From Candidatus Firestoneibacteriota bacterium (GTDB lineage Bacteria; Oederibacteriota; D2-FULL-39-29; CAIOVX01), in assembly GCA_903861835.1 (NCBI GenBank), contig CAIOVX010000095.1, positions 1 through 45,161 on the forward strand: DNA of 45,161 bases. The letters are read 5' to 3'. The translations under genes and the position numbers were made by a program. The notes beneath the pieces were generated by a model. The model saw only the letters and a list, made by a program, of their open reading frames with translations. It was not told where the DNA came from and did not search any database. Shown one piece after another: positions 8,805-17,121 of the stretch (position 1 is its first letter; the number at the start of each line of letters is the position of its first letter).

Positions 8805-10376
8805 CTATTTCGCATACTCCGTCGCCCTCATCTCCCTTATCACGGTAACCTTCACCTGACCGGGATATTCCACTTCTTCCTCTATTCTCTTGGCGATGTC
8901 CTTTGCTATCTGATTGGCGTCGGCGTCGCTGATCTGCTCGTGCTCCACCATCACTCTGACTTCCCTGCCGGCCTGTATCGCGAAGGACTGTTTCACGCCG
9001 CTGAAAGATTCGGCGATGGCTTCAAGTTTTTCAAGCCTCTTAATGTAAGTCTCAAGGCTTTCCCTTCTCGCTCCGGGACGCGCCCCTGAAATAGAGTCAG
9101 CAGACTGAACAAGAACAGCTTCCATTGTCCTCTGCGGGTCATCGCCGTGGTGATCGCGTATAGCGGATATTATTCTTTCGCTCTCCCTGTACTTGCGCGC
9201 GACATCAGCGCCGAGTTCCGGGTGCGTTCCTTCCACTTCCTGATCCATTGCTTTGCCTATGTCATGCAAAAGCCCCGCGCGTTTGAAAGGCACGGGATCA
9301 AGACCCAGTTCGCCCGCCATAAGCCCGGCAAGATGCGCGGTTTCAATGGAATGCTGCAGCACGTTTTGTCCGTAGCTGGTTCTGTATTTGAGGCGGCCAA
9401 GCAGCCGGATAAGTTCCGGATGAAGCCCGGAGACTCCCATATCAATTACTACGCGCTCGCCTGTCTCTTTTATCTTCTCTTCAACTTCCTGCCTTGCCTT
9501 GTTGACCACTTCTTCAATCCTGGTCGGATGAATCCTGCCGTCGGCTATGAGGCGTTCAAGCGCGACCCTGGCGATTTCCCTTCTGACCTGGTCAAAACCG
9601 GAAAGAACAACTGCTTCCGGCGTGTCGTCTACTATAACGTCTATTCCTGTCGCCGCTTCAAGAGCGCGGATGTTCCTGCCTTCGCGGCCGATTACGCGGC
9701 CTTTCATCTCTTCCGTGGGCAGAGATACAACTGAGACGGTAAACTCCGCCGTGTGCTCAATCGCGCAGCGGGAGATTGACAATGAAATTATTTTCTTTGC
9801 TGTCTTATCCGCCTCTGCCTTAGCCTCGTCCTCTATCTTTTTAACAAGACCTGCGGCCTCGTGGCGGGCTTCTTTCTCTATCATCTCCATAAGAAGCTGC
9901 TTGGCCGATTCCTGCGTAAGGCCGGAAATGCGCTCCAACTTCGCTTTCTCCTCGGTGATCATTAAGTTTAGCTTGTCGTCTTTTTCTTTAAGCACTTTGT
10001 CCTTGCCGGACAACTCGGTCTCTCTCTGCTTCAAATCTTTTTCTTTGCCGTCCAGGGTCTCGTTCCTCTTGTCAAGGTGCTCTTCCTTCTGGGCCAGCCT
10101 TTTTTCAAGTCCGGTTATTTCCTGTTTGCGTTCTCTGCTTTCGTCCTCAAATTGTTTCTTGGCTTTGTAAAGCTCGTCTTTCGCCTCAAGTATTACCTCT
10201 TTCTTCTTCTGCTCTACCTGTCTTTCGGCATCGGCAAGCATTTTTTTCGCCATCTCTTCCGCAGACTGGAGTTTGTCCCTCGATTGTTTTTGATGAAACC
10301 ACCAGCCGAAGTAAGTACCCCCGAGTCCGATAATGAGGATAGCGGCCGCAAAAAGAATTGTGTAAGTGTTGCTCAT
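8805..10376 (-). CDS. rny: Ribonuclease Y
   Basis: 523 residues from the chosen start. RNase Y is a membrane-anchored endoribonuclease that initiates mRNA decay. Visible in order: an N-terminal transmembrane helix (about 5-25), a long charged coiled coil (about 30-200), a KH domain with GRVIGREGRN at about 226-235, and an HD domain with HDIGKAMDQ (H371-D372) and the DHHGDD motif near 408. Length and order are typical. I start at 10376 rather than the ATG at 10400 because AAAGGAGG lies at ideal distance from the 10376 ATG and the extra eight residues are not family-like. A near-perfect promoter 280 bp upstream implies a leader of about 270 nt. ymdB follows downstream. Confidence 0.97.
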   Translation of the reverse strand: MSNTYTILFAAAILIIGLGGTYFGWWFHQKQSRDKLQSAEEMAKKMLADAERQVEQKKKEVILEAKDELYKAKKQFEDESRERKQEITGLEKRLAQKEEHLDKRNETLDGKEKDLKQRETELSGKDKVLKEKDDKLNLMITEEKAKLERISGLTQESAKQLLMEMIEKEARHEAAGLVKKIEDEAKAEADKTAKKIISLSISRCAIEHTAEFTVSVVSLPTEEMKGRVIGREGRNIRALEAATGIDVIVDDTPEAVVLSGFDQVRREIARVALERLIADGRIHPTRIEEVVNKARQEVEEKIKETGERVVIDMGVSGLHPELIRLLGRLKYRTSYGQNVLQHSIETAHLAGLMAGELGLDPVPFKRAGLLHDIGKAMDQEVEGTHPELGADVARKYRESERIISAIRDHHGDDPQRTMEAVLVQSADSISGARPGARRESLETYIKRLEKLEAIAESFSGVKQSFAIQAGREVRVMVEHEQISDADANQIAKDIAKRIEEEVEYPGQVKVTVIREMRATEYAK

Positions 10377-10648
10377 GCGCCCCTCCTTTGGGAAACACAC
10401 AATAGATTAGTAGAAAAAGGGATGCGGGCAGGTACAGGAATGGTTTCCGGGAAAACGCGGAGAAACTTCAGCCCCGGAGCATAAATACCGGACTTTTCAT
10501 TTTAAAAATTATTGTGCTGCTTTTATTTTTGTAGCCGCCAAAATTATGCGGTGAATCCAAATAATTTTTAAACGGGAAAGCCGTTTCATTCTGTACGAAC
10601 GTCATCATCCTCTTCCAACTTCCTTAAGTATCTATAAGGACATTAATT
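10377..10648 (-). ncRNA. Structured 5' leader of rny, possible embedded ncRNA
   Basis: Predicted to be transcribed from the promoter at 10655-10683. Two complementary arms, TTTAAAAATTATT at 10571-10559 and AATAATTTTTAAA at 10513-10501, can close a stem around an inner hairpin CCGC/GCGG near 10530-10550. Just upstream AAACGG/CCGTTT (about 10570-10586) forms a second hairpin with a 5-nt loop. A 46-codon open frame (10468-10608) overlaps the same stretch. No family such as 6S RNA or a riboswitch could be recognised by eye. 6S RNA often neighbours fthC in other bacteria, so it is worth testing, but I cannot demonstrate its closing stem. Confidence 0.35.
10468..10608 (-). CDS. Possible small protein, 46 aa, in the rny leader
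   Basis: Begins with two adjacent ATGs preceded by AAGGAAG about 9 nt upstream, roughly 40 nt after the predicted transcription start, and ends in TGA. The protein starts MMTFVQNETAF and ends SPVFMLRG; it is basic and aromatic, with no membrane helix or recognisable motif. Its codons are more AT-rich than those of flanking genes, and the frame overlaps a predicted stem, so it may be chance. It could equally be a regulatory leader peptide. Confidence 0.25.
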   Translation of the reverse strand: MMTFVQNETAFPFKNYLDSPHNFGGYKNKSSTIIFKMKSPVFMLRG

Positions 10649-10654
10649 ATGTTA

Positions 10655-10683
10655 ATTATATGAAATATAGGCCTCTTTGTCAA
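10655..10683 (-). promoter_or_regulatory. Consensus sigma-70 promoter for the rny leader
   Basis: TTGACA (10683-10678), exactly 17 bp, TATAAT (10660-10655). The -35 box overlaps the fthC stop codon. It is a perfect consensus, so it should be a strong promoter, and predicts a start near 10648. Confidence 0.85.
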
Positions 10684-11261
10684 GAACGGCGGAGGACTCC
10701 CGTTTCGGTTACCAGAATATCCACTTTCCTATCGTTGATTTTTACAGGAATGCCTTCTGTAAGCTGCATTTTATAGCAGAGCGCGGCTTTTACGGCTCTT
10801 ACCCCGGCCTCGGAGAAGAGCCCGTCATAAAAACCACCGCCGTAGCCAATCCTGTTAAACGCGCTGTCAAAAGCAATTCCCGGAGCCACTATCAGGTCAA
10901 GCATATTCTTCTCAGCCGGCCTTATACACTCTTTCTTTGGCTCAAGTATACCGAAGGTTGAAGGGGCAAGCTCCAAATCAGGATCTATTACTTCTGAGAT
11001 GTGCAGGCAGTTCTTCTCAAGGTCCGTAATCGGGACAAAAACCCTCTTCCCTGCATTCAGCGAGGCCTTAATCATTTCATGCGTGTTCACTTCGCTGCCG
11101 AATGAGACATAGTAAAGAATGTTCTTTGCGGTTTTGTATTCGGGAAGTTTGAAGAGCTCTTCCGCTATTCTTTTGCTCTTCTCAAGAATTTCCGGCGCGG
11201 AAAGGGCGCTCCTCGCTTCCCTGAATTTCTTCCGTATGTTTTGCTTGGGGGATTCGCTCAT
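10680..11261 (-). CDS. fthC: 5-formyltetrahydrofolate cyclo-ligase
   Basis: 193 residues. Converts 5-formyl-THF to 5,10-methenyl-THF with ATP, recycling folate in one-carbon metabolism. Family hallmarks: the basic N-terminus KKFREARSAL, a central region FVPITD, and the signature GYGGGFYDGLF near residue 140, which belongs to the nucleotide/folate site. Length is typical. GGAGAG lies 4-5 nt before the ATG. The gene stands just downstream of the sugar importer and its repeat-filled gap, and upstream of rny. The folate link to metF and metV about 5 kb away may be more than coincidence. Confidence 0.93.
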   Translation of the reverse strand: MSESPKQNIRKKFREARSALSAPEILEKSKRIAEELFKLPEYKTAKNILYYVSFGSEVNTHEMIKASLNAGKRVFVPITDLEKNCLHISEVIDPDLELAPSTFGILEPKKECIRPAEKNMLDLIVAPGIAFDSAFNRIGYGGGFYDGLFSEAGVRAVKAALCYKMQLTEGIPVKINDRKVDILVTETGVLRRS

Positions 11262-11277
11262 TTCTCTCCGTTAATGA

Positions 11278-11302
11278 ATAGGGCCGGAAATCCCGGCCCT
11301 AT
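11278..11302. terminator. GC-rich hairpin downstream of the ABC importer (no U-tract)
   Basis: Perfect 10-bp stem (ATAGGGCCGG paired with CCGGCCCTAT) and a 5-nt loop, in the gap between the permease gene and fthC. Neither strand has a run of T after it, so it may be an mRNA 3' stabiliser or a weak terminator rather than a standard intrinsic one. Confidence 0.45.
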
Positions 11303-11307
11303 GCTGC

Positions 11308-11342
11308 AACTACTAATTACTGACTGCTCATTGCTAATTAAA
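11308..11342. repeat. 7-bp AATTACT-type tandem repeat
   Basis: Five consecutive heptamers in register: AACTACT, AATTACT, GACTGCT, CATTGCT, AATTAAA. Same heptamer family as at 19823-19857 and 34071-34105. Confidence 0.65.
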
Positions 11343-11369
11343 GGCTCAAGTATTAAGAGGTCCATGCCT

Positions 11370-11409
11370 CATCCAGCGTCCAACCATCCAACCTTCCAAC
11401 CTTCTGCCC
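11370..11409. repeat. 8-bp TCCAACC tandem repeat abutting the permease stop codon
   Basis: Five octamers in register: CATCCAGC, GTCCAACC, ATCCAACC, TTCCAACC, TTCTGCCC. The array ends exactly at the TAA stop codon (11410-11412) of the minus-strand permease gene. Confidence 0.65.
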
Positions 11410-13359
11410 TTAATGCTGCACCGGGATAATAATGCCCCTCATGATAATTCTCTGGGCGAAGATAAAGATAAGAAGCGTGGGAATAGAAGCTACAACGTAC
11501 GCGGCCATTCTCACATGCGGCGGAGCCCATTCCCACATTTGATACAGCCATACCATTATAGTCCACATATTGGGGTCCTGACAGACAAGCATCGCGAACA
11601 TAAAGGCGCCGTAGGCTCCGACGAACGCGCCGATGGTCAGGTAAGCGAGCACCGGTTGAGCCAGCGGGAGCGTTATATTAAAGAAAATATTTAACTCGCT
11701 GGCGCCGTCCATCTCGGCAGCCTCGTAGAATTCTTTCGGAAGGCTGTCAAAGAAGCCCTTCAATATGAAGATGGAGAAACCGTTTGCCAGGCCGGGCAAT
11801 ATCAGCGCCCAATAGGTATTTAGCAAATGAAGGTTCTTAAGCAGCAGGAAGTTCGGAATCATGCCGACTTCAGCGGGGAAAGCCATCGTAGCCAGCAGGA
11901 AAAGCAGAACTTTGTTCCCGTAAGAGAGCTTGAACCTTGAAAGCGCGTAAGCGCACATCGGGTTTATGGTAAGCGTGACCAATATTACCGCAAGCACATA
12001 AATTACCGTGTTCAGCACCGCTTTGCCGTGAAGCACGACATAGCCGAAAACTTCATTGTAATTTCTCTGAATAAAATACCAGCGAAGCTGAGCCTTTTTC
12101 GCTTTGAATTCAAAGGTATCAAAAACCTGGTAAGGAACGCGCGCGGAGTCAAGTGAGACTATCTTGGTCCCGTATGTCTCATTGACTTTTGCCGTGCTGG
12201 CATACTTATTCTTCAACCAGGCGCGATACAGGTTCTCGGTGCTGTTAAGAGTTATGTATTCAGCCGGCAGCTTCTTCGCCACAAACTCACCCAGGCATTG
12301 AAAATACTGCCTCTGGCTGCTGTTTAAGATATCTCCGGACGCCTTAAAGGAATCAAAAGAGGTAATCTTTTCAGCCCACACTTCCGACATTATTGTGACA
12401 GTCTTGTATTTTTCCCTCAAGAATTCGCTGAAAAGCGGATCAGCCTTCTTGCTGACAATCATATACCTTATCGGATATTTCAGTTTGGCGAACTCTTTCC
12501 ATTCTTCCTTAAGCGCTCCGGCGTCATTCAGAGTCGGCGCAAGCACTATCTGGTTGAACTGCGTGAAGTTTGTCTTATTCTTCAGGTTGAGGTCAGCTAG
12601 ATTTTCCTCATCGGTGCTCTTCTTATTATATTTCACGCGCAGAAAGGTCTGCCACGGCCCGTCGCAGTTTACAAAGAAATACTCGTCAGGGCTTAATCCC
12701 TTCTTAAATTCCGTAAAATCCTTCTGTATGGGTGAATTTTCAAGCGTGTAGACCCGGTCCCAAAGACGCTCAACCGGAGACCTGACAGAAGATATGTCAA
12801 GATATTCGGAAGTGTACGCTTTATTCACCTCCGCAATAGTCCCGTATCTCTTCTGAACCCAGACCCTAAACTTATTCTCTACAGGACCGGTCATGCTTCC
12901 GGTACCCTTAAACCCGCCAATCTTGTAATTCAGAGGAAGAGCCGAAACAAAAGTTTCCCAGTCCTCATACATTTTCTTCCCGTTAAGACCGGTCAAATCA
13001 GCTTTCGGCACCTCTTTGAACTCGATAGGCAATATTTTGTCATTCTTTGCCGCCATCGCCTTGTTGGTAGTCGAAACATCAACCCTCTCGCCGAATCTTT
13101 CATTTACAAACGGAAGGTTGGCGCTCGGCGTGGCATATTTCAAAGCCAGGAATTTCCTAAATAGCATGTCATCGTCATGAGTGTATCTCGGAATCAGGTT
13201 AAACTCTTTAAAATCTACATCATCCGTAATTGAATTACTCAACATTATGGCAAACGGATACACCATTGTGATACCGCCGAGTATCAATATCGCGTACATT
13301 ACCGCGAAGATAGCTATGACCCTGGGGCTTTTTCTTCCGACTATGTCTATTAAAGGCAT
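11410..13359 (-). CDS. MalG-type sugar ABC transporter permease with a large repeat-containing insert
   Basis: 649 residues, against about 270-300 for normal MalG-type permeases. Residues 13-38 form the first transmembrane helix, and about 445-649 contain the remaining helices of a binding-protein-dependent permease, including the EAA loop (EAAEMDGASELNIFFNITLP, about 546-565). Between them lies a hydrophilic insert of about 390 residues, predicted periplasmic. It contains six copies of [FWY]-x2-[FW]-x3-[KR]-Y, starting at residues 67, 164, 236, 287, 310 and 378; in two copies the context continues as KY-x-[ST]-x3-VN-x2-Y, recalling sequences in GH42-type sugar enzymes. It follows the binding-protein/permease fusion gene by 9 nt and is presumably its heterodimer partner. 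No ATPase gene is in the window. Transport role is firm; insert function is unknown. Confidence 0.88.
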   Translation of the reverse strand: MPLIDIVGRKSPRVIAIFAVMYAILILGGITMVYPFAIMLSNSITDDVDFKEFNLIPRYTHDDDMLFRKFLALKYATPSANLPFVNERFGERVDVSTTNKAMAAKNDKILPIEFKEVPKADLTGLNGKKMYEDWETFVSALPLNYKIGGFKGTGSMTGPVENKFRVWVQKRYGTIAEVNKAYTSEYLDISSVRSPVERLWDRVYTLENSPIQKDFTEFKKGLSPDEYFFVNCDGPWQTFLRVKYNKKSTDEENLADLNLKNKTNFTQFNQIVLAPTLNDAGALKEEWKEFAKLKYPIRYMIVSKKADPLFSEFLREKYKTVTIMSEVWAEKITSFDSFKASGDILNSSQRQYFQCLGEFVAKKLPAEYITLNSTENLYRAWLKNKYASTAKVNETYGTKIVSLDSARVPYQVFDTFEFKAKKAQLRWYFIQRNYNEVFGYVVLHGKAVLNTVIYVLAVILVTLTINPMCAYALSRFKLSYGNKVLLFLLATMAFPAEVGMIPNFLLLKNLHLLNTYWALILPGLANGFSIFILKGFFDSLPKEFYEAAEMDGASELNIFFNITLPLAQPVLAYLTIGAFVGAYGAFMFAMLVCQDPNMWTIMVWLYQMWEWAPPHVRMAAYVVASIPTLLIFIFAQRIIMRGIIIPVQH

Positions 13360-13368
13360 TTTTACCCC

Positions 13369-15840
13369 CTATTCTTTGTTCGCGGACGTCTGGAATCTTA
13401 CGTCCTTGAGCATATTGAGCTGGAAGATGGTGAAACCGACAAGAATGCTGCCTAGTATCCACGCTATCGCCGTGGCATAACCGAATTTCAGATAGACGAA
13501 GGCATTATAGAAGACCTCAAGCCCGACCACGTGCGTGGCGTAGGCAGGTCCTCCTCCGGTCATCAGCAGGATCCTCTCCGTAGCATAGAAGGAACCTATG
13601 AAGGCGCCCACAAAATTCATAGTGACAATAACGCGAAGCGTCGGGAAGGTAACATTCCAGAGCTTCTTCCAGATGCCGGCGCCGTCTATAGCAGCGGATT
13701 CATAGAGTTCGTCAGGCACATTCTTAAGGGCGGCAAGGTAAAAGATACTGCCGCTCCCCACACCCGCCCAGATTCCGGGGATAATAACACAGAGCATAGC
13801 CAGGTTCGGATCTCTCAGCCACATCTGCCTCTTAATGCCTACAAAATGAATTATAGTGTTCAACAAGCCTGCCTGCGAAGGATCATAGAAGAGTTTCCAG
13901 AGCAGCAGCACGACTATTCCACTGGTGATGGTCGGAAGATAGAATATGATCCTAAAAAGCAGAGAACCTCTCGGTATCTCGTTCAAAAGAAGCGCAAGGA
14001 ATATCGGAGCAAGAAAGCCGAGCGACATAGAGAGCACAACATATAGAAGCGTGTTCCCCATAGCTTTCCAGAAGAGCCCGTCCCAGAGAACTCGCGCAAA
14101 ATTCTCTAACCCTACGAACGAACCGACGAAAGATTCAAAAAAGGGCCTGCTGTCCATTACCTTATAATCCTGGAAGGCCATTAGCAGTCCTCTAAAGACC
14201 GGCAGATAGCCCCAGAGCGTCACGGTTATTACCGCCACACCCATAAAGAGCCATGCATAAATGTGAATGCGTAAAGGAACCTTCCCGACCTTGGCTTCTG
14301 TTTTTTTCTGACCGACTATTCCTGAAAGAGTTGAAATCACTTTCACGGCTATAAAAACCAGCGAGGCACCTACCAGGCAAAGGGCAATCAGTATGATGAG
14401 CTTTCTCTTATGCATCTCTTTCTCGGCAATTATACCGAGAAGTTTTTCATTAGTGCTTGCGACCGCCTTGTCCAATTCGGCCTTATAATCAAGATGGTCA
14501 TTCGCAGGAAGCATGATCTTGTCCATCAAAGGCGCGAGTTCAAAATAGATTCTGTCGCAGTTCTTTCCGAAAGGCTCCGGATGGGCGTATTCAAAGGCTT
14601 TATCGTTTGCCGCGACCCACTCAGGGTTAATCTCGTCAAGTATGGCTGTATAGCCGAACTTTTTGAGCCAGGTCGGGTGGACGAACTTTCCGAGGCCCTC
14701 TTCAACATAAATCTGGGTATAGATTCTGTAAGGCTCGTCGCTCGCCATATACTTAATGTATTTAACAGCGGCTTTTATTGTAGCTTCCGCTTCGTCGGGC
14801 GGAAGAGTCTGCCGTATCTGGGCATTCACGCCCATCATAGTCTGGTTGTATTCACCGCCTCCGACGCCATTCGGGCCTACCGGCAGCGGAGCAATTCCGT
14901 TAATATCAGGATTGGTTGTTGCAGGCATTGCCTGCAGTGAATCCAGGTAGTCAAAGCTCATACCAACTTTGTTCTGAGTCCATTTGGTGTAGTCATCAAC
15001 ACAAACAACTCCCTTCGCTTTCTTGCCGCTCGGGGTCGTGTATTCCTCGTGGAAAAGTCTGCCGTAGAACTTCAGCGCTTCAACGCCGTGCTCGTCATTG
15101 TAGCAGGCTACCCAGTTGCCCTTTTCATCCTGCTTTACAACCTCGCCTCCGGCCTGATAAATAAAGTTAAAATATTTCCAGGCGGCTTCGTCGCTTCTGC
15201 CGGTCAGCCAACCGTAGGTTCCTTCATCCGGATCGCTCATCTTCTTGGCGTAATCAAGAAACTCTTCCCAGTTCTTGGGCGGTTTATTTGGATCAAGACC
15301 TGCCCTCTTAAAAGCCACTTTGTTGTACCAGAGCGCCATAATCATCGGTGTTCCGTAAGGGACAGCGTAGATATGTTCGTTGCTGTCAGGCGGGCCTTTT
15401 TGAATAATAGTTTTTCTAGTCTTCGGGCTTATCGCGTTTTTTGTCGCCTGATCAAGATAACTCTCAAGCGGCAGGAAGAAACCCTCCTGTATGAAAGTGG
15501 TGGATTTTCTAAAGTTGACATACATCACATCAGGCGCGGTGCCCCCGGCAATTGACATCGTTACCGCATCAAAAGCCATCTGGCCTTCAAGTTTTATTCC
15601 GGAGGCCGTTGTAATATCAATATCGGGGTTGTCTCTGACAAATTTCTCGAAGATCAGCCTGTCGGCCCTCATCTTTGCGCCGCGGGCATCCTTGGGCGGT
15701 ATGCTCCAGAGTTTAAGCCTTGCCTTCTTTTTGTGCGCGGCGGCTGTGTCTGCCGGCTCAGCCGTCTGGGCCAAAGCGGTTACTGCCACGCAGGCAGTCA
15801 GCACAAGAGCAATAACAAGCTTATAGAGCCTGTTCAACAT
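13369..15840 (-). CDS. Sugar ABC transporter: substrate-binding protein fused to MalF-type permease
   Basis: 823 residues. Residues 1-25 are a signal peptide (MLNRLYKLVIALVLTACVAV). Residues about 40-475 are a family-1 extracellular solute-binding protein (TAPDVMYVN; AVPYGTPMIMALWYNK; NWEEFLDYAKKM). A transmembrane helix (about 481-500) leads into a MalF-type permease with its EAA loop (ELYESAAIDGAGIWKKLWN, about 711-729). Normally these are separate proteins, so the receptor is tethered to the channel. I start at 15840 because GGAGG precedes that ATG by 6 nt; an upstream ATG at 15912 would overlap nuoA and hide the signal peptide. Substrate is presumably a carbohydrate; it cannot be specified. 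The fusion boundary lies in one uninterrupted frame, and the signal peptide plus helix spacing make topological sense. Confidence 0.9.
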   Translation of the reverse strand: MLNRLYKLVIALVLTACVAVTALAQTAEPADTAAAHKKKARLKLWSIPPKDARGAKMRADRLIFEKFVRDNPDIDITTASGIKLEGQMAFDAVTMSIAGGTAPDVMYVNFRKSTTFIQEGFFLPLESYLDQATKNAISPKTRKTIIQKGPPDSNEHIYAVPYGTPMIMALWYNKVAFKRAGLDPNKPPKNWEEFLDYAKKMSDPDEGTYGWLTGRSDEAAWKYFNFIYQAGGEVVKQDEKGNWVACYNDEHGVEALKFYGRLFHEEYTTPSGKKAKGVVCVDDYTKWTQNKVGMSFDYLDSLQAMPATTNPDINGIAPLPVGPNGVGGGEYNQTMMGVNAQIRQTLPPDEAEATIKAAVKYIKYMASDEPYRIYTQIYVEEGLGKFVHPTWLKKFGYTAILDEINPEWVAANDKAFEYAHPEPFGKNCDRIYFELAPLMDKIMLPANDHLDYKAELDKAVASTNEKLLGIIAEKEMHKRKLIILIALCLVGASLVFIAVKVISTLSGIVGQKKTEAKVGKVPLRIHIYAWLFMGVAVITVTLWGYLPVFRGLLMAFQDYKVMDSRPFFESFVGSFVGLENFARVLWDGLFWKAMGNTLLYVVLSMSLGFLAPIFLALLLNEIPRGSLLFRIIFYLPTITSGIVVLLLWKLFYDPSQAGLLNTIIHFVGIKRQMWLRDPNLAMLCVIIPGIWAGVGSGSIFYLAALKNVPDELYESAAIDGAGIWKKLWNVTFPTLRVIVTMNFVGAFIGSFYATERILLMTGGGPAYATHVVGLEVFYNAFVYLKFGYATAIAWILGSILVGFTIFQLNMLKDVRFQTSANKE

Positions 15841-15862
15841 AAAACCTCCGTACAGAGATAGA

Positions 15863-16216
15863 TCATTCCCACTGAAGGGAGCCCTTCTTCCAGGCATAAA
15901 GCAGTCCGGCAAGAAGTATTCCCAAAAATACTAATAGTTCTACCAGCGCAGACACCCCGAAAGACTTAAAAACGACGGCCCAGGGGAAAAGAAACACGGC
16001 TTCAACATCAAAGACCACGAAGAGCAGGGCAAAAACATAGTAGCGCATATTGAACTGTATCCAAGCCCCGCCGACAGGTTCTTCACCGCACTCATAGGTT
16101 TCGTTTTTCTTAAGCGAAGGTCTTGAAGTTCTGACCAGATAAGCCGTGATGAGGCCTGCGGCCGTAAAGCCCAGAGCCATTACAATGAATATGAAAACAG
16201 CAAGATAGTCGTTCAC
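15863..16216 (-). CDS. nuoA: NADH-quinone oxidoreductase subunit A (orphan)
   Basis: 117 residues with three transmembrane helices, the usual NuoA size. The diagnostic stretch TYECGEEPVGGAWIQFN, then FDVEAVFLFPWAV with the conserved acidic residues, is present. NuoA is a small membrane subunit of complex I, near the quinone site. Oddities: the start codon is GTG, placed directly after the metF stop (TAA then GTG, zero gap), and none of the other complex I subunits is in the window. nuo genes normally sit together with nuoA first, so either the operon is broken up here or this copy serves another membrane complex. Downstream, 22 nt away, is the sugar importer. Family certain, role uncertain. 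Confidence 0.92.
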   Translation of the reverse strand: MNDYLAVFIFIVMALGFTAAGLITAYLVRTSRPSLKKNETYECGEEPVGGAWIQFNMRYYVFALLFVVFDVEAVFLFPWAVVFKSFGVSALVELLVFLGILLAGLLYAWKKGSLQWE

Positions 16217-17095
16217 TTAAACACCCGCCAGCTCAAGAATTTTAGAAACTTTGTCGTCCCAGCCGAGCGGCATCATGTGCACGCCCTGGCACATACCTTT
16301 CATCTCTTTTATTAGGCGCGCGGAAATTTCAACGCCCGTCTGTCCTGATTTTGTCTTTTCTTTGTCCTTCTTAAGTTCTTCTATCAGAGTATCCGGAACA
16401 TGGATGCCGGCGACATTCTCGTTCATAAACTTCGCCATCCCCACGGTCTTTAGAACTACTATTCCCACGTACACAGGAACGCCAAAATCCTTCACTCTCT
16501 TCATAAACTTCTCAAATTTTTCAGGCTCATAAACTGCCTGGGTCTGGAAGAATTCTACTCCCGCTTTTATTTTCTTTTCCATTTTGAACAATTGCGGATC
16601 AAGCGGCTCGGCGCACGGAGAAACCACAGCGCCTTTGCAAAACCTGGGGGCTTCACCGTCCAGCTTGTTGCCCGCAAGGTCAAAACCCTCTTCGAGCCTC
16701 TTTACCGCATGCGCGAGAGAAACCGCGTCAAGATCAAAGACCGGCTTAGCGTCTTTGTGGTCGCCGAGAACTATATGATCTCCCGTAAGCAGCAAGAGGT
16801 TCTCTATGCCAAACATTGCCGCGCTTAAAAGATCCGACTGAAGGGCAAGACGATTCCTGTCCCTGCAGGTAAGTTGAAAGACTGTTTCAAAACCCTTATC
16901 TTTCAGAACCTTGCAGGCCGCAAGCCCGCCCATCCTCATAACAGAAGACTGGTTGTCCGTGACATTTATGGCCGCGACCCTACCGCGCACATATTCCGCT
17001 TCTTGAAGCATTTTGTCAAGGTTGATTCCCTTTGGCGGGCCAACCTCGGAGGTCACGACAAATTTGCCGAGCCTTGTAAGATCAGTTAACTTCAT
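16217..17095 (-). CDS. metF: 5,10-methylenetetrahydrofolate reductase, catalytic subunit
   Basis: 292 residues forming the FAD-binding TIM barrel of MTHFR, which reduces methylene-THF to methyl-THF. Visible: the N-terminal TSEVGPPKG with the catalytic Glu, NVTDNQSSVMRMGG, the QLTCRDRN motif, LLLTGDH, and the FFQTQAVYE motif. The start is taken at 17095 because the four codons from the upstream ATG (17107) form the ribosome-binding sequence GGAGGAAG itself. Neighbours metV (84 nt upstream) and the MetV-RnfC fusion indicate the short, multi-subunit type of MTHFR found in acetogens rather than the stand-alone enzyme of E. coli. nuoA follows without a gap. Confidence 0.95.
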   Translation of the reverse strand: MKLTDLTRLGKFVVTSEVGPPKGINLDKMLQEAEYVRGRVAAINVTDNQSSVMRMGGLAACKVLKDKGFETVFQLTCRDRNRLALQSDLLSAAMFGIENLLLLTGDHIVLGDHKDAKPVFDLDAVSLAHAVKRLEEGFDLAGNKLDGEAPRFCKGAVVSPCAEPLDPQLFKMEKKIKAGVEFFQTQAVYEPEKFEKFMKRVKDFGVPVYVGIVVLKTVGMAKFMNENVAGIHVPDTLIEELKKDKEKTKSGQTGVEISARLIKEMKGMCQGVHMMPLGWDDKVSKILELAGV

Positions 17096-17121
17096 TTCTT
17101 CCTCCATACTGAAAATCTAGT

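Noticed and set aside
9147-9734. Plus-strand open frame of 195 codons opposite rny
   Set aside because: Complement of the conserved KH-HD region; its residues follow from the rny codons and it has no start signal.
10374-10400. Longer N-terminus for RNase Y
   Set aside because: Upstream ATG would place the real AAAGGAGG ribosome-binding site inside the coding sequence.
10377-10648. 6S RNA called by position next to fthC
   Set aside because: Synteny alone is suggestive, but no closing stem or central bubble could be shown; kept as a hypothesis only.
15838-15912. Upstream start of the binding-protein/permease fusion
   Set aside because: Would overlap nuoA and bury the signal peptide; the ATG at 15840 has GGAGG 6 nt ahead.
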